Source of the DNA: Perlucidibaca piscinae DSM 21586
Lineage (GTDB): Bacteria; Pseudomonadota; Gammaproteobacteria; Pseudomonadales; Moraxellaceae
NCBI RefSeq assembly: GCF_000420045.1
Contig: NZ_ATUE01000005.1
Span: 620,001 to 684,000, forward strand
Length of the DNA: 64,000 bases
Reading direction: 5' to 3'
Part shown: positions 1 to 9,060 of the stretch, in pieces
Position numbering within the stretch: the stretch's first letter is position 1
How the letters are laid out: every line of letters begins with the position of its first letter
Made by a program: the position numbers and the translations under genes
Notes under the pieces: model-generated
Seen by the model: the letters and a program-made list of their open reading frames with translations, nothing else
The model's database searches: none
Told to the model about the DNA's origin: nothing

Positions 1-1036
1 AGATCACGTATTCGCCGACCAGACCGAGGGCATCCTTGTAGAAGCTGAGTTGCGGGGCGAGACGGGTGTGCTTGCCATCGGCAATGACGCCGGTTTCATA
101 CCCGAAGAACTGGTTCTGGCCGTACGAGCGGTAACGCGGCAGCGTGTTGTTGGCGCTGGCGGTGTTGCCATCGGAGGCCTTCTTGTTGCCATACGTCGCG
201 GCCACGCCAAAGCCCAGACCGGAGAGCGGGCTGTAGGCATTCTTGAACGGCGAGAAGAAGAGGCGGCCTTCCAGTTCCTTGCGGGCATCATCGGCGCTGT
301 TCACTTCGCGGCCATCCGCAGTGCCGTTGAACACGCCCAGCGAGTAGTTGACGGTCTGGTTGGCGAGTTCGCCGAACACCGATACCCCGAGGTTGCGGTT
401 GGGGACCAGCTCGGTGGTAAGGCCTCGCTCGATGAAGGGCAGGGCGCCACCGGACTGAATTCGTTCGATGCCAACCTGTGATTTCTGCTTGCCGACGCGC
501 ACGGAGGCCTTGGGCGAGAACTTCAGATCGACATAGGCGTCGACAATGCTGTTGCTGCCGCTGACGTCACCCAGACCGGAGCCGGCAAGTTCCGGTGTGA
601 AGCGGAATGCCACCAGCTTGCCGAGATTGCCGGAGATGGTCGGACGTACGCGTCTCAGCAGAAAGCCGTCCTGAAGCTTGCCTGAGGTACCTGCGGTGAC
701 CGGGTCATCGCCAAGGAAGGTACGCAGGTCGGCCTGTGCCAAGGCACTGAACTTGATTTCATAGTCGCCTTTCTTGATGCCAAAGCCGCTTTCGCCGGCG
801 GATACCACCGGTGCTTCCTTGGTCTTGGCGGCGACTTCCTCGTTCTGGATTTCCAGCTTGCGCTCGAGGATGAGCAGGCGCTGCTCCAGCTCCTGCACGC
901 GCTGTTCTGCCGCGCTCAGATCGGTCTCGCTGGCCTGGGCGGCGGCGGGCACGGCGGCGAGCGCCACGGCGAGTGCCAGAAGGCGCGGGGTATGGCGTTT
1001 CAGGTGCGGCTGAGGGAAGAGATGGATGACTGACAT
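1..1036 (-). CDS. Phosphate/anion-selective porin (OprO/OprP family), 3' part missing
   Basis: Outer-membrane porin of the OprO/OprP family, which forms trimeric channels for phosphate, polyphosphate or other anions. The reading frame is open from the ATG at 1036 to the window edge, about 345 codons, so the C-terminal strands are missing. The N-terminus has a signal peptide ending near AAAQA, then a short heptad-patterned stretch (residues about 40-65) typical of the coiled coil of this family, then a barrel with repeated RVRPTISG- and RVGKQK-like strands. It diverges from the sulfate importer sbp-cysTWA, which suggests a role in sulfate or oxyanion entry; that is inference. Substrate specificity cannot be read from the sequence. 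Confidence 0.85.
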   Translation of the reverse strand, partial: MSVIHLFPQPHLKRHTPRLLALAVALAAVPAAAQASETDLSAAEQRVQELEQRLLILERKLEIQNEEVAAKTKEAPVVSAGESGFGIKKGDYEIKFSALAQADLRTFLGDDPVTAGTSGKLQDGFLLRRVRPTISGNLGKLVAFRFTPELAGSGLGDVSGSNSIVDAYVDLKFSPKASVRVGKQKSQVGIERIQSGGALPFIERGLTTELVPNRNLGVSVFGELANQTVNYSLGVFNGTADGREVNSADDARKELEGRLFFSPFKNAYSPLSGLGFGVAATYGNKKASDGNTASANNTLPRYRSYGQNQFFGYETGVIADGKHTRLAPQLSFYKDALGLVGEYVI

Positions 1037-1107
1037 GTGGATGCTCCGTGATCAGATGACTGGTGACGGAGTGGATGCTGACGCAGCGTTTACAGGATTA
1101 AAAATAC

Positions 1108-1202
1108 TATTAATTCATTATGATATTTCCATATGGAATATAAGAGGTGCGTGCAATCTCTGATCTTTATATTCCTTTAAGAAATTACAATATGAATTAA
1201 TA
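1108..1202. promoter_or_regulatory. AT-rich divergent control region with nested inverted repeats
   Basis: The 239 bp between the porin and sbp are strikingly AT-rich against the GC-rich surroundings. An 11-bp perfect inverted repeat (TATTAATTCAT at 1108-1118, its complement at 1192-1202) encloses a perfect 12-bp palindrome, TTCCATATGGAA, at 1127-1138. This arrangement fits a regulator of sulfate-starvation genes such as CysB, but I cannot match a defined operator and the regulator is inferred from context only. Confidence 0.45.
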
Positions 1203-1275
1203 TTCTTTATTGATTTTCTCCGGGCTCGCTAGCATGGCGCCATTACCTCAGACATTCATGCCACTGGAGTTCATC

Positions 1276-2286
1276 ATGTCGTTCACCCGTACCGGCCTTG
1301 CCGCCGCGCTTCTGTCCACCGTGCTGGCCGTGCCGGCCTTTGCCAAGGACATCACGCTGCTCAACGTGTCCTATGACCCGACCCGCGAGCTCTACCAGGA
1401 ATACAATGCGGCCTTTGCCAGGCAGTGGGCGCAGAAGACCGGTGACACGGTCACCATTCGCCAGTCGCATGGCGGTTCCGGCAAGCAGGCGCGCTCGGTG
1501 ATCGACGGCCTCAATGCCGACGTGGTCACGCTGGCGCTGGCCTACGACATCGACGTCATCTCGGAACGGGCGAAGCTGCTGGACCCCAAGTGGCAGTCGA
1601 AGTTCAAGCACAACAGCTCGCCCTACACCTCGACCATCGTGTTCCTGGTGCGCAAGGGCAACCCCAGGAAGATCCGTGACTGGAATGACCTGGTGAAGCC
1701 GGGCGTGAAGGTGGTCACGCCGAATCCCAAGACCTCCGGCGGCGCCCGCTGGAACTACCTCGCCGCCTGGGGCTACGCCCAGCAGCAGCCGGGTGGCAGC
1801 GAGGCCAAGGCGCGCGAGTTCGTGACCCGCCTGTTCCAGAACGTGCCGGTGCTGGATACCGGTGCCCGTGGTGCGCTGACCACCTTCACCGAGCGTGGCA
1901 TCGGTGACGTCTTCCTGTCCTGGGAAAACGAGGCCTTCCTTGCGACCAAGGAGCTGGGGCCTGACAAGTTCGATATCGTGGTGCCGTCGGTGAGCATTCT
2001 CGCCGAGCCGCCGGTGGCCGTGGTGGACCGCGTCGCGGCGAAGAAGGGCAACACGGCGGTGGCCAAGGCCTATCTCGAGTACCTGTACAGCCCGGAGGGC
2101 CAGGAGATCGCGGCAAAGAACTACTACCGTCCGCGTGATCCGGCGGTGGCCGCGAAGTACGCCCGCCAGTTCACCCAGGTCAAGCTCTTCGACATCGGTC
2201 TCTTCGGCGGCTGGCAGCAGGCGCAGAAGAAGCACTTCGCCGATGGCGGCGTGTTCGACGAGATCTTCAAGGCGGGCGGCCGTTAA
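1276..2286 (+). CDS. sbp: Sulfate ABC transporter periplasmic binding protein Sbp
   Basis: Periplasmic receptor that binds sulfate and delivers it to CysTWA. The 336-residue product has a signal peptide ending VPAFA, followed at once by KDITLLNVSYDPTRELY, which is characteristic of mature Sbp. The sulfate-contacting segments are present (RQSHGGSGKQ, TLALAYD, NPKTSGGARWNYLAAWGYA) and so is the C-terminal SPEGQEIAAKNYYRPRD. I chose the ATG at 1276 because a GGAG lies just upstream and the signal peptide begins there; the frame extends further 5' without a plausible start. It is the first gene of sbp-cysT-cysW-cysA. Sbp rather than thiosulfate-binding CysP is favoured by the close match to Sbp motifs. 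Confidence 0.95.
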   Translation: MSFTRTGLAAALLSTVLAVPAFAKDITLLNVSYDPTRELYQEYNAAFARQWAQKTGDTVTIRQSHGGSGKQARSVIDGLNADVVTLALAYDIDVISERAKLLDPKWQSKFKHNSSPYTSTIVFLVRKGNPRKIRDWNDLVKPGVKVVTPNPKTSGGARWNYLAAWGYAQQQPGGSEAKAREFVTRLFQNVPVLDTGARGALTTFTERGIGDVFLSWENEAFLATKELGPDKFDIVVPSVSILAEPPVAVVDRVAAKKGNTAVAKAYLEYLYSPEGQEIAAKNYYRPRDPAVAAKYARQFTQVKLFDIGLFGGWQQAQKKHFADGGVFDEIFKAGGR

Positions 2287-2313
2287 GGCCCCCGCACAGT
2301 CGAGGATCGTCCC

Positions 2314-3165
2314 ATGTCCGTGACATCCCCGGCCCGGCGCACGCCCCGACGCGTGCTGCCGGGCTTCGGCCTGACCCTGGGTTACAGCGTCGCCTACCTG
2401 AGCCTGCTGGTGCTGATTCCGCTCGCCGGTCTGTTCCTCAAGACCGCGGGCATGACCTGGCAGGCCTTTGTCGACATCATCTTTTCGGAGCGCGTGCTGT
2501 CTGCCTATCGGGTCAGCTTTGGTGCCGCCTTCATCGCGGCGCTGCTGAATGCCTTTTTCGGCTTTCTGGTGGCCTGGGTGCTGGTGCGCTACCCGTTTCC
2601 GGGGCGCCGTCTCGTCGATGCCCTGGTCGATCTGCCATTTGCCTTGCCGACGGCGGTGGCGGGCATCGCCCTGACCGCGCTGTATGCCCCCAACGGCTGG
2701 TTCGGCAGCCTGCTGGCGCCGCATGACATCCAGGTCGCCTTCACGCCCACCGGCATTGTCGTGGCGCTGACCTTCATCAGCCTGCCGTTCGTGGTTCGCA
2801 CCGTGCAGCCCGTGCTGGCCGATCTCGAGAGCGAGCTGGAGGAAGCGGCGGCCAGCCTCGGTGCCGGGCGCTGGCAGACCTTCAGGGCAGTGATCTGGCC
2901 TGCGGTGCTGCCTGCCCTGATCACCGGCTTCGCGCTGGCCTTCGCGCGTGCCATCGGCGAGTACGGGTCGGTGATCTTCATCGCCGGCAACATGCCGCTG
3001 GTGTCGGAGATCGCGCCGCTGCTGATCGTCACCCAGCTCGAGCAGTACAACTACGAAGGGGCCACGGCCATCGCCGCCGTGATGCTGGTGATTTCGTTCG
3101 TGCTGCTGCTGCTGATCAATTCGCTGCAAGCCTGGGTTCGCCAGCGCGGCGGACGAGGAGTCTGA
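2314..3165 (+). CDS. cysT: Sulfate ABC transporter permease CysT (CysU)
   Basis: Inner-membrane permease, one half of the CysT-CysW heterodimeric sulfate/thiosulfate channel. The 283 residues contain six hydrophobic segments. The cytoplasmic EAA loop that docks the ATPase is visible as EEAAASLGAGRWQTFR at about residues 172-187, and the conserved ARAIGEYGSVIFIAGN segment follows. It starts 27 bp after sbp and ends one base before cysW, so the four genes are clearly one transcription unit. Confidence 0.95.
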   Translation: MSVTSPARRTPRRVLPGFGLTLGYSVAYLSLLVLIPLAGLFLKTAGMTWQAFVDIIFSERVLSAYRVSFGAAFIAALLNAFFGFLVAWVLVRYPFPGRRLVDALVDLPFALPTAVAGIALTALYAPNGWFGSLLAPHDIQVAFTPTGIVVALTFISLPFVVRTVQPVLADLESELEEAAASLGAGRWQTFRAVIWPAVLPALITGFALAFARAIGEYGSVIFIAGNMPLVSEIAPLLIVTQLEQYNYEGATAIAAVMLVISFVLLLLINSLQAWVRQRGGRGV

Positions 3166-3166
3166 G

Positions 3167-4087
3167 ATGTCCCTGGTTGCTGTTCCCGGCAAGCGCAGTG
3201 CCGCCCTGCAGGATCCGCTGTGGGTGCGCGTGCTGCTGCTGCTGACCGTATTCGTGTTTCTTGCGCTGTTCCTGTTCGCGCCGCTGGTGGCGGTCTTCAC
3301 CGAGGCGCTGCGCCAGGGCTGGGGTGCCTACCTGGCGGCCTTTGATGATCCTGACGCGTGGTCGGCGATCCGCCTGACCCTGCTCGCGGCTGCCATCGCG
3401 GTGCCGGTCAACGTGGTGTTCGGCATTGCCGCCGCCTGGGCCATCGCGCGTTTCGAGTTCCGCGGCAAGTCACTGCTGATCACGTTGATCGACCTCCCGT
3501 TCGCGGTGTCGCCGGTGATCGCCGGTCTGGTCTTCGTGCTGCTGTTCGGCGTGCACAGCGCCTTTGGTGCCTGGCTCATGGACAACGACATCAAGATCCT
3601 GTTCGCCGTGCCGGGCATCGTCCTGGCCACCCTGTTCGTGACCTTCCCCTTCGTCGCGCGCGAGCTGATTCCGCTCATGCAGGCGCAGGGTTCGGACGAG
3701 GAGGAGGCGGCCATCACGCTCGGCGCCGGCGGCCTCAAGACCTTCCTGCGCGTGACCCTGCCCAACATCAAGTGGGGTCTGCTCTATGGCGTGATCCTTT
3801 GCAACGCACGCGCCATGGGCGAGTTTGGTGCGGTATCGGTGGTGTCCGGTCACATTCGCGGCCTCACCAACACCATGCCGCTGCATATCGAGATTCTCTA
3901 CAACGAGTACCAGTTCGTGGCGGCCTTCGCGGTCTCGACGCTGCTGGCCCTGCTGGCACTGGTGACCCTGGCCGTGAAGTCCTGGGTGGAGTGGCGCATG
4001 CAGGCCGAGCTGGCGGCCCAGGCCAGCGGTTACCAGGAGAGCGGCCCCCTGGCCCTCACCCCGACGATTCAGGAGAAACAGGCATGA
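3167..4087 (+). CDS. cysW: Sulfate ABC transporter permease CysW
   Basis: Second permease of the sulfate importer, 306 residues with about six membrane spans. The EAA loop reads DEEEAAITLGAGGLKTF, followed by the conserved NARAMGEFGAVSVVSGHIRG typical of CysW. Its ATG lies one base after the cysT stop, and its own stop overlaps the cysA start (ATGA, 4084-4087), so translation of cysW and cysA is probably coupled. Confidence 0.95.
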   Translation: MSLVAVPGKRSAALQDPLWVRVLLLLTVFVFLALFLFAPLVAVFTEALRQGWGAYLAAFDDPDAWSAIRLTLLAAAIAVPVNVVFGIAAAWAIARFEFRGKSLLITLIDLPFAVSPVIAGLVFVLLFGVHSAFGAWLMDNDIKILFAVPGIVLATLFVTFPFVARELIPLMQAQGSDEEEAAITLGAGGLKTFLRVTLPNIKWGLLYGVILCNARAMGEFGAVSVVSGHIRGLTNTMPLHIEILYNEYQFVAAFAVSTLLALLALVTLAVKSWVEWRMQAELAAQASGYQESGPLALTPTIQEKQA

Positions 4088-5133
4088 GCATTGCCATCGA
4101 GTCCATCACCAAGCAGTTCGGTGCCTTCCAGGCCCTGGATGCCGTCAATCTCGACATCGCCAGCGGCGAGCTGGTCGCGTTGCTGGGCCCGTCGGGCTGC
4201 GGCAAGACCACGTTGCTGCGCATCATCGCCGGCCTCGAAACGCCGGACAGCGGTCGTCTCGCCTTCCATGGCGAGGACACCACCGATACCCCGGTGCGCG
4301 AACGCCAGGTCGGCTTCGTGTTTCAGCATTACGCGCTGTTCCGTCACCTGACCGTGTTCGAGAACGTCGCCTTCGGTCTGCGCGTGCGCCCGCGCAAGCA
4401 GCGCCCCAGCGACGCCGTGATCCGTGCCAAGGTCCATGAGCTGCTGCAGCTGGTGCAGCTCGACTGGCTCGCCGACCGATACCCCAGCCAGCTCTCCGGT
4501 GGCCAGCGCCAGCGCATCGCGCTGGCCCGTGCGCTGGCTGTGGAGCCGCGCGTGCTGCTGCTCGACGAGCCCTTCGGCGCGCTCGACGCCCAGGTGCGCA
4601 AGGAGCTGCGGCGCTGGCTGCGTCGCCTGCATGACGAACTGCATGTGACCTCGGTGTTCGTCACCCATGACCAGGAGGAGGCGCTGGAAGTGGCCGACCG
4701 CGTGGTGGTCCTGAACAAGGGCCGCATCGAGCAGGTCGGCACGCCGGCCGAGGTCTACCACCAGCCGGCGACGCCGTTCGTGGTCGAGTTCCTCGGTCAG
4801 GCCAACAAGCTGCCCGCGCAGATCGCCGGTGGCCGTGCCGACCTGCTGGGCTGGCAGCTGCCGGCAGGGCATCTGCAGGATGGCGGTGGCGTGGCCTATG
4901 TGCGTCCCAGTGACTGGAGCCTGTCGCATCAGGACATCGCCGGCAGTCAGCCGGCGACCTTGCGCGACATCCGTGCCGTGGGTCCGCGCTGGCAGCTGGA
5001 CCTGGTGCGTGGCGACCGTCTGCTGGAGGTGGAGCTGTCGTCGCGTGACGAGCTCGGTGATGCCGATCTGGTGCCCGGGCACACGCTCTGGCTGCACCCG
5101 CGCAAGGCGCATGTCTTCGCCAGTGCAGGCTGA
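4084..5133 (+). CDS. cysA: Sulfate/thiosulfate import ATP-binding protein CysA
   Basis: Cytoplasmic ATPase that energises CysTW. The 349 residues contain Walker A (GPSGCGKTT, about residues 35-43), the Q-loop FVFQHYALF, the signature LSGGQRQR, Walker B VLLLDEPFGALD and the switch histidine in VTHDQEE. A C-terminal regulatory domain follows (about 240-349). The ATG at 4084 overlaps the cysW stop; the frame is open far upstream, but only this start gives the standard SIAIESITKQFG N-terminus. Last gene of the operon; the next gene has its own upstream region. Confidence 0.95.
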   Translation: MSIAIESITKQFGAFQALDAVNLDIASGELVALLGPSGCGKTTLLRIIAGLETPDSGRLAFHGEDTTDTPVRERQVGFVFQHYALFRHLTVFENVAFGLRVRPRKQRPSDAVIRAKVHELLQLVQLDWLADRYPSQLSGGQRQRIALARALAVEPRVLLLDEPFGALDAQVRKELRRWLRRLHDELHVTSVFVTHDQEEALEVADRVVVLNKGRIEQVGTPAEVYHQPATPFVVEFLGQANKLPAQIAGGRADLLGWQLPAGHLQDGGGVAYVRPSDWSLSHQDIAGSQPATLRDIRAVGPRWQLDLVRGDRLLEVELSSRDELGDADLVPGHTLWLHPRKAHVFASAG

Positions 5134-5141
5134 CCGGCCTT

Positions 5142-5183
5142 ATAGCCGAATGGCATAGGGCCATAACCGAATCGTATTTAGCC
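5142..5183 (+). promoter_or_regulatory. Two tandem 21-bp direct repeats upstream of the fadL-like gene
   Basis: Units at 5142-5162 and 5163-5183 are exactly adjacent and share 15 of 21 positions: ATA, CCGAAT, G, AT and a terminal GCC are identical. A 21-bp spacing places two sites on the same DNA face, the usual geometry of AraC-family activator half-sites. The first unit also holds an inverted ATGGC/GCCAT. They end about 53 bp before the GTG of the fadL-like gene. The regulator is unknown. Confidence 0.5.
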
Positions 5184-5236
5184 ATTGGCGCCAGCTTGGA
5201 TAGGCTTGCGCGCCAGAACCCTTTGCGAGAACCGAC

Positions 5237-6760
5237 GTGACACGATCCATTGCCACGCCCGCCATTCGCCGCCGCGTCCTGCGCGCCGGTCTGTTGCCCA
5301 TGCTGCTGCTGCCGCTGGCGGCGCATGCCACCAACGGCTATTTCGCGCATGGCTACAGCGCCAGCCAGCGCGCCCTCGGGGGTGCCGGCACGGCCATGGC
5401 CGAGGATGCTCTCGCCATCACGGTCAATCCGGCGGCTTCGGCGCGTCTGGGCAGCCGCTGGGATGCCAATCTCAGCCTGTTCGTGCCCCTGCGCGAGGTC
5501 GAGGCCGGTCCGTCACGGACCGGCGCGCTGGATCTCGGCATCGTCGAGATCGGCGAGGGCAAGGTCGAGAGCCAGCACAACCTGTTTGCCATTCCCGGCT
5601 TCGCCTGGGTGGCGCCGGTCAGCGATCGCGTGCACGCCGGTCTTGCCATCTATGGCAATGGCGGTCTCAACACGGTCTACAAGGAGAAGGATGCCTCCGC
5701 GCGTTTCGCCGGTGCCGACTCGTCCGTCGGGCTGGTGGATCAGCTCTTCGGCTCCGCGCCCACCGAGGGGCGCTGCCAGGGCCTGTACGGTGGTGGCGCA
5801 CCGCAGCAGGGCAACGCGGATCTCCTGGGCTTCTGCGGCAACAGCAACGGCACCGCCTCGGTGGATCTCATCCAGCTCTTTGTCGCGCCCAACCTGTCCT
5901 ACAAGGTGACGCCGGAATGGTCGCTGGGCGTGTCGCCCCTGCTTGCCGTGCAACGCTTCGAGGCCAAGGGCCTGGCGGCTTTCGCGCGCTTCTCGAATTC
6001 GCCGGACCGGGTCTCGGACAAGGGCTTTGACTTCTCCTACGGTGCCGGTGTCCGCTTCGGCGTGTTCGGCAGTCCGCTGTCCTGGCTGGATGTCGGCGCC
6101 TCCTGGCAGTCGCGTGTCTACATGTCGCGCTTCCGCGAGTACGAGGGCCTGTTCGCCGAGCGTGGCGACTTTGACGTGCCGTCCAACTGGAATGCCGGCA
6201 TCGCGCTCAAGCCCACGGCCAACCAGAAGATCCTGTTCGACTACCAGCGCATCGATTTCAACGACATCGCCTCGGTGGGCGGTCGCCTGAACCCGGAGCG
6301 TTTCGTCAGTGACTGCGCGCTGCCGCGCCTGCTGGGTGACAACAGCGAGAACGCGGCCTGTCTGGGCGCGAAGAACGGCCCCGGCTTCGGCTGGCAGGAC
6401 ATCGATGTCTACAAGGTCGGCTACCAGCTGCGCCAGGGCAACTGGGCCTGGCGTGCCGGCTACAGCCAGACCCGCCAGCCGATTCCGTCCAGCGAGACGC
6501 TGTTCAACCTGCTGGCACCGGGCGTGGTCGAGAAGCACTACACCCTGGGATCGTCCTGGCAGGCCAGCAAGCGCCTGGGCTTCGATCTCAGCCTGATGTA
6601 TGCCCCCAGCAACCCGGTCAAGGGCCGCAACCCGCTCAGCCGGGTCAGCCTGGCCTCCAATGACGAGCTGGTGGATGCCGGGGTCGACGAGCGCGACCAG
6701 ATGCTGACGCTGGACATGAAGCAGTACGAGCTCACGCTGGGCATGAGCTACACCTACTGA
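5237..6760 (+). CDS. Outer-membrane transport protein, OmpP1/FadL/TodX family
   Basis: Beta-barrel channel of the FadL family, which takes up long-chain fatty acids or other hydrophobic compounds across the outer membrane. The 507 residues begin with a signal peptide cleaved near residue 31 (LPLAAHA). The mature start TNGYFAHGYSASQRALGGAG is the family hallmark, where the N-terminal plug passes through the barrel, with NPAA shortly after. The C-terminus ends LTLGMSYTY, with aromatic residues typical of barrel insertion. The start is a GTG at 5237. It stands alone, convergent with rsmE with only two bases between the stops. The substrate cannot be told. Confidence 0.88.
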   Translation: MTRSIATPAIRRRVLRAGLLPMLLLPLAAHATNGYFAHGYSASQRALGGAGTAMAEDALAITVNPAASARLGSRWDANLSLFVPLREVEAGPSRTGALDLGIVEIGEGKVESQHNLFAIPGFAWVAPVSDRVHAGLAIYGNGGLNTVYKEKDASARFAGADSSVGLVDQLFGSAPTEGRCQGLYGGGAPQQGNADLLGFCGNSNGTASVDLIQLFVAPNLSYKVTPEWSLGVSPLLAVQRFEAKGLAAFARFSNSPDRVSDKGFDFSYGAGVRFGVFGSPLSWLDVGASWQSRVYMSRFREYEGLFAERGDFDVPSNWNAGIALKPTANQKILFDYQRIDFNDIASVGGRLNPERFVSDCALPRLLGDNSENAACLGAKNGPGFGWQDIDVYKVGYQLRQGNWAWRAGYSQTRQPIPSSETLFNLLAPGVVEKHYTLGSSWQASKRLGFDLSLMYAPSNPVKGRNPLSRVSLASNDELVDAGVDERDQMLTLDMKQYELTLGMSYTY

Positions 6761-6762
6761 AC

Positions 6763-7512
6763 TCAGCCGGGGGCCATGTCCGCCGGTCGGCCGTCGCCAT
6801 GCAGCCATTGCAGCACGGCCAGCGCCGCCACGGGCGCGGTCTCGGTGCGCAGCACGCGCGGACCGAGCTGCCAGGGCCGGAAGCCGGCAGCCTCCGCGCT
6901 GGCGATCTCGGCCGCGGTGAGTCCGCCTTCGGGACCGATCAGCAGCGCCACCGAGCCTGGCGAGGGCCCGCCCGCTGACGGTCCGCCGCTCACGGCAGGT
7001 GCCAGCACCCATTTCTGTCCGGCCTGCACCTGGCGCTGCCAGTCGGCGATGTCCATCGGGCCGTGCAGCAGCGGCAGGGTGTTGCGCCCGCACTGCTCGC
7101 AGGCACTGATCAGCACGCGCTGCCAGTGCGACAGCTTCTTGTCGGCGCGCTCCTCGCCGCGCAGGCGCAGCTCGCAGCGCTCGCTGGTCAGCAGCGTGAT
7201 CTCGCTGACGCCCAGCTCCACCGCCTTCTGCAAGGCGTAATCGAGACGGTCACCCTTGGACATGACCTGGCCCAGGTGCGTGTGCAGCGGTGACTCGATG
7301 GCCGGTCGCCGCACCGCACCGATCAGCACGCGGGCACCACGCTTGCTGACCTCGTCGAGCGTGGCATCGGCTTCGCTGCCGCTGCCGTCGAAGAGCACGG
7401 CGGTGTCGCCGATGCGGGCACGCAGCACGCGTGTCCAGTGATGCGCGGCATCCTCCGGCAGGTCAAGGTGATCACCGGTGACGAGAGGGAGGGGCACGTA
7501 GAGGCGGGTCAT
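6763..7512 (-). CDS. rsmE: 16S rRNA (uracil-1498-N3)-methyltransferase RsmE
   Basis: SPOUT-class methyltransferase that makes m3U1498 in 16S rRNA using SAM. The 249 residues have an N-terminal PUA-like region (RLYVPLPLVTGDHLDL, HHWTRVLRAR) and a C-terminal trefoil-knot domain with the SAM-binding loop LLIGPEGGLTAAE and LGPRVLRTETAPVAAL. Length is normal. It is followed on the same strand upstream by bioA, a neighbourhood I also know from Pseudomonas. Its last codons abut the convergent fadL-like gene. Confidence 0.93.
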   Translation of the reverse strand: MTRLYVPLPLVTGDHLDLPEDAAHHWTRVLRARIGDTAVLFDGSGSEADATLDEVSKRGARVLIGAVRRPAIESPLHTHLGQVMSKGDRLDYALQKAVELGVSEITLLTSERCELRLRGEERADKKLSHWQRVLISACEQCGRNTLPLLHGPMDIADWQRQVQAGQKWVLAPAVSGGPSAGGPSPGSVALLIGPEGGLTAAEIASAEAAGFRPWQLGPRVLRTETAPVAALAVLQWLHGDGRPADMAPG

Positions 7513-7532
7513 GGAAAGTCTCCGGATGTGTC

Positions 7533-8915
7533 TCAGGCCATCGCCGGCCCGGTCTCGCTGAACGGCGTGGCCGGTGCCGCCAGCCCGTCATCGATGGCCG
7601 CGATGGCCGTTGTCACCATCCAGCGGATCTGCTCGGGCGTGATGATGTAGGGCGGCATGAAGTACACCACGCTGCCGATCGGTCGCAGCAGCAGACCGCG
7701 CCTCAGGGCCGCCTCGAAGATCGCCAGCCCGCGCCGTTCGCGCCAGTCGAACGGGGTGCCGCTGGCCTTGTCACGCACCAGCTCCACGGCCGCGATCATG
7801 CCGGTCTGCCGCACCTCCAGCACGTGCGGGTGATCTCGCAGCGGCGCCAGCGCCTCGGCCATCACGCGTGACAGCTCCCGGTTGCGCACGATCACGTCAT
7901 CGCGTGCGAACAGGTCCAGCGAGGCCAGCGCCACGCGTGCCGCGAGGGCGTTGCCGGTGTAGCTGTGCGAGTGCAGAAAGCCCTTGAGCGTGTCGTAGCG
8001 GTCGTAGAACACGTCGTAGACGGCATCCGTCGTCATCACCACCGACATCGGCAGATAGCCCGCCGTCAGCCCTTTGGACAGCACCAGGAAATCCGGTGTG
8101 ATGCCGGCCTGCTCGCAGGCGAACAGGGTGCCGGTGCGGCCGAAGCCGACCGCGATCTCGTCGGCGATCAGGTGCACGCCATGGCGGTCGCAGAGCGCGC
8201 GCAGTCCGGTCACGTAGGACGCATGATGCATCCGCATGCCGGCCGCGCCCTGCACCAGCGGCTCGATGATGACGGCAGCGACCTCGTGGGCATGACGTGC
8301 CAGCAGGTCATCCATGGCGTTCAGGCAGCGCGTGGCGGCGTCGACGCAGGACTCGCCAGCGCGACGCATCCCGGGCGAGGGCGCACGCAGCGGCGGCTGC
8401 AGCATGGGCCGGTAGGTGTCCGAGAACAGCGGAATGTCGGTGACGCCGAGCGCACCCACGGTCTCGCCGTGATAGCTCTGCTCCAGCGACACGAATCGGG
8501 TCTTGGTCGTCCGGCCCTGGTTGCGCCAGGCATGCAGGCTCATCTTGAGTGCGACCTCGATGCCGGAGCTGCCGTTGTCCGCGTAGAAGCACTTGTTGAG
8601 TCCTGGCGGTGCCAGCGCGACCAGGCGCTCGCTGAGTTCGACGATGGCCTCGTGCGTGAAGCCGGCCAGAATGACGTGCTCTAGGGTCTCGGCCTGAGCG
8701 CGCAGTGCCGCGTTCAGGTCGGGATGGGCATGACCGAACAGGTTCACCCACCAGGAGCTGATGGCGTCGAGGTAGCGGCGGCCGTCGAAGTCTTCCAGCC
8801 ACACGCCCTCGCCACGGCGGATGGGCACCAGCGGCAGGCGCTCGTGGTCGTGCATCTGGGTGCAGGGGTGCCAGACATGACGCAGGTCACGGGCGGCAAT
8901 CAGGTGGTTGCTCAT
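7533..8915 (-). CDS. bioA: Adenosylmethionine-8-amino-7-oxononanoate aminotransferase BioA
   Basis: PLP enzyme of biotin synthesis that transfers the amino group of SAM to 7-keto-8-aminopelargonate, giving 7,8-diaminopelargonate. The 460 residues show WHPCTQMHDHE at the N-terminus, SSWWVNLFGHAHP, NGSSGIEVALKMSLHAWRNQ for PLP binding, IADEIAVGFGRTG, and the Schiff-base lysine in LVLSKGLTAGYLP. I set the start at the ATG at 8915; the frame continues about 44 codons upstream without homology. No other bio gene is in the window, so bioA is separated from bioFBCD here. Confidence 0.94.
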   Translation of the reverse strand: MSNHLIAARDLRHVWHPCTQMHDHERLPLVPIRRGEGVWLEDFDGRRYLDAISSWWVNLFGHAHPDLNAALRAQAETLEHVILAGFTHEAIVELSERLVALAPPGLNKCFYADNGSSGIEVALKMSLHAWRNQGRTTKTRFVSLEQSYHGETVGALGVTDIPLFSDTYRPMLQPPLRAPSPGMRRAGESCVDAATRCLNAMDDLLARHAHEVAAVIIEPLVQGAAGMRMHHASYVTGLRALCDRHGVHLIADEIAVGFGRTGTLFACEQAGITPDFLVLSKGLTAGYLPMSVVMTTDAVYDVFYDRYDTLKGFLHSHSYTGNALAARVALASLDLFARDDVIVRNRELSRVMAEALAPLRDHPHVLEVRQTGMIAAVELVRDKASGTPFDWRERRGLAIFEAALRRGLLLRPIGSVVYFMPPYIITPEQIRWMVTTAIAAIDDGLAAPATPFSETGPAMA

Positions 8916-9060
8916 GGTCGGCAGGACATCAGGCCACGGAAGCTGGAATAGTAAGCGCTGCGTGCCGGCCCTGCAGGCAATTTTGTTGCCGCCGCCGGCG
9001 GTCAGCAGGCACCATGCCGGATCAGCGGCACAGGCCGCGTTGCCCAAGGAGCAGAATGCG

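Noticed and set aside
1243..3300. 685-codon minus-strand frame antisense to sbp-cysT
   Set aside because: The composition is typical of the antisense of high-GC genes (many Gln, His, Arg and Gly); no domain is visible, and the plus strand holds clear genes.
3358..4083. Upstream extension of the cysA frame
   Set aside because: It lies over cysW in another frame, has no homology, and cysA has a normal start at 4084.
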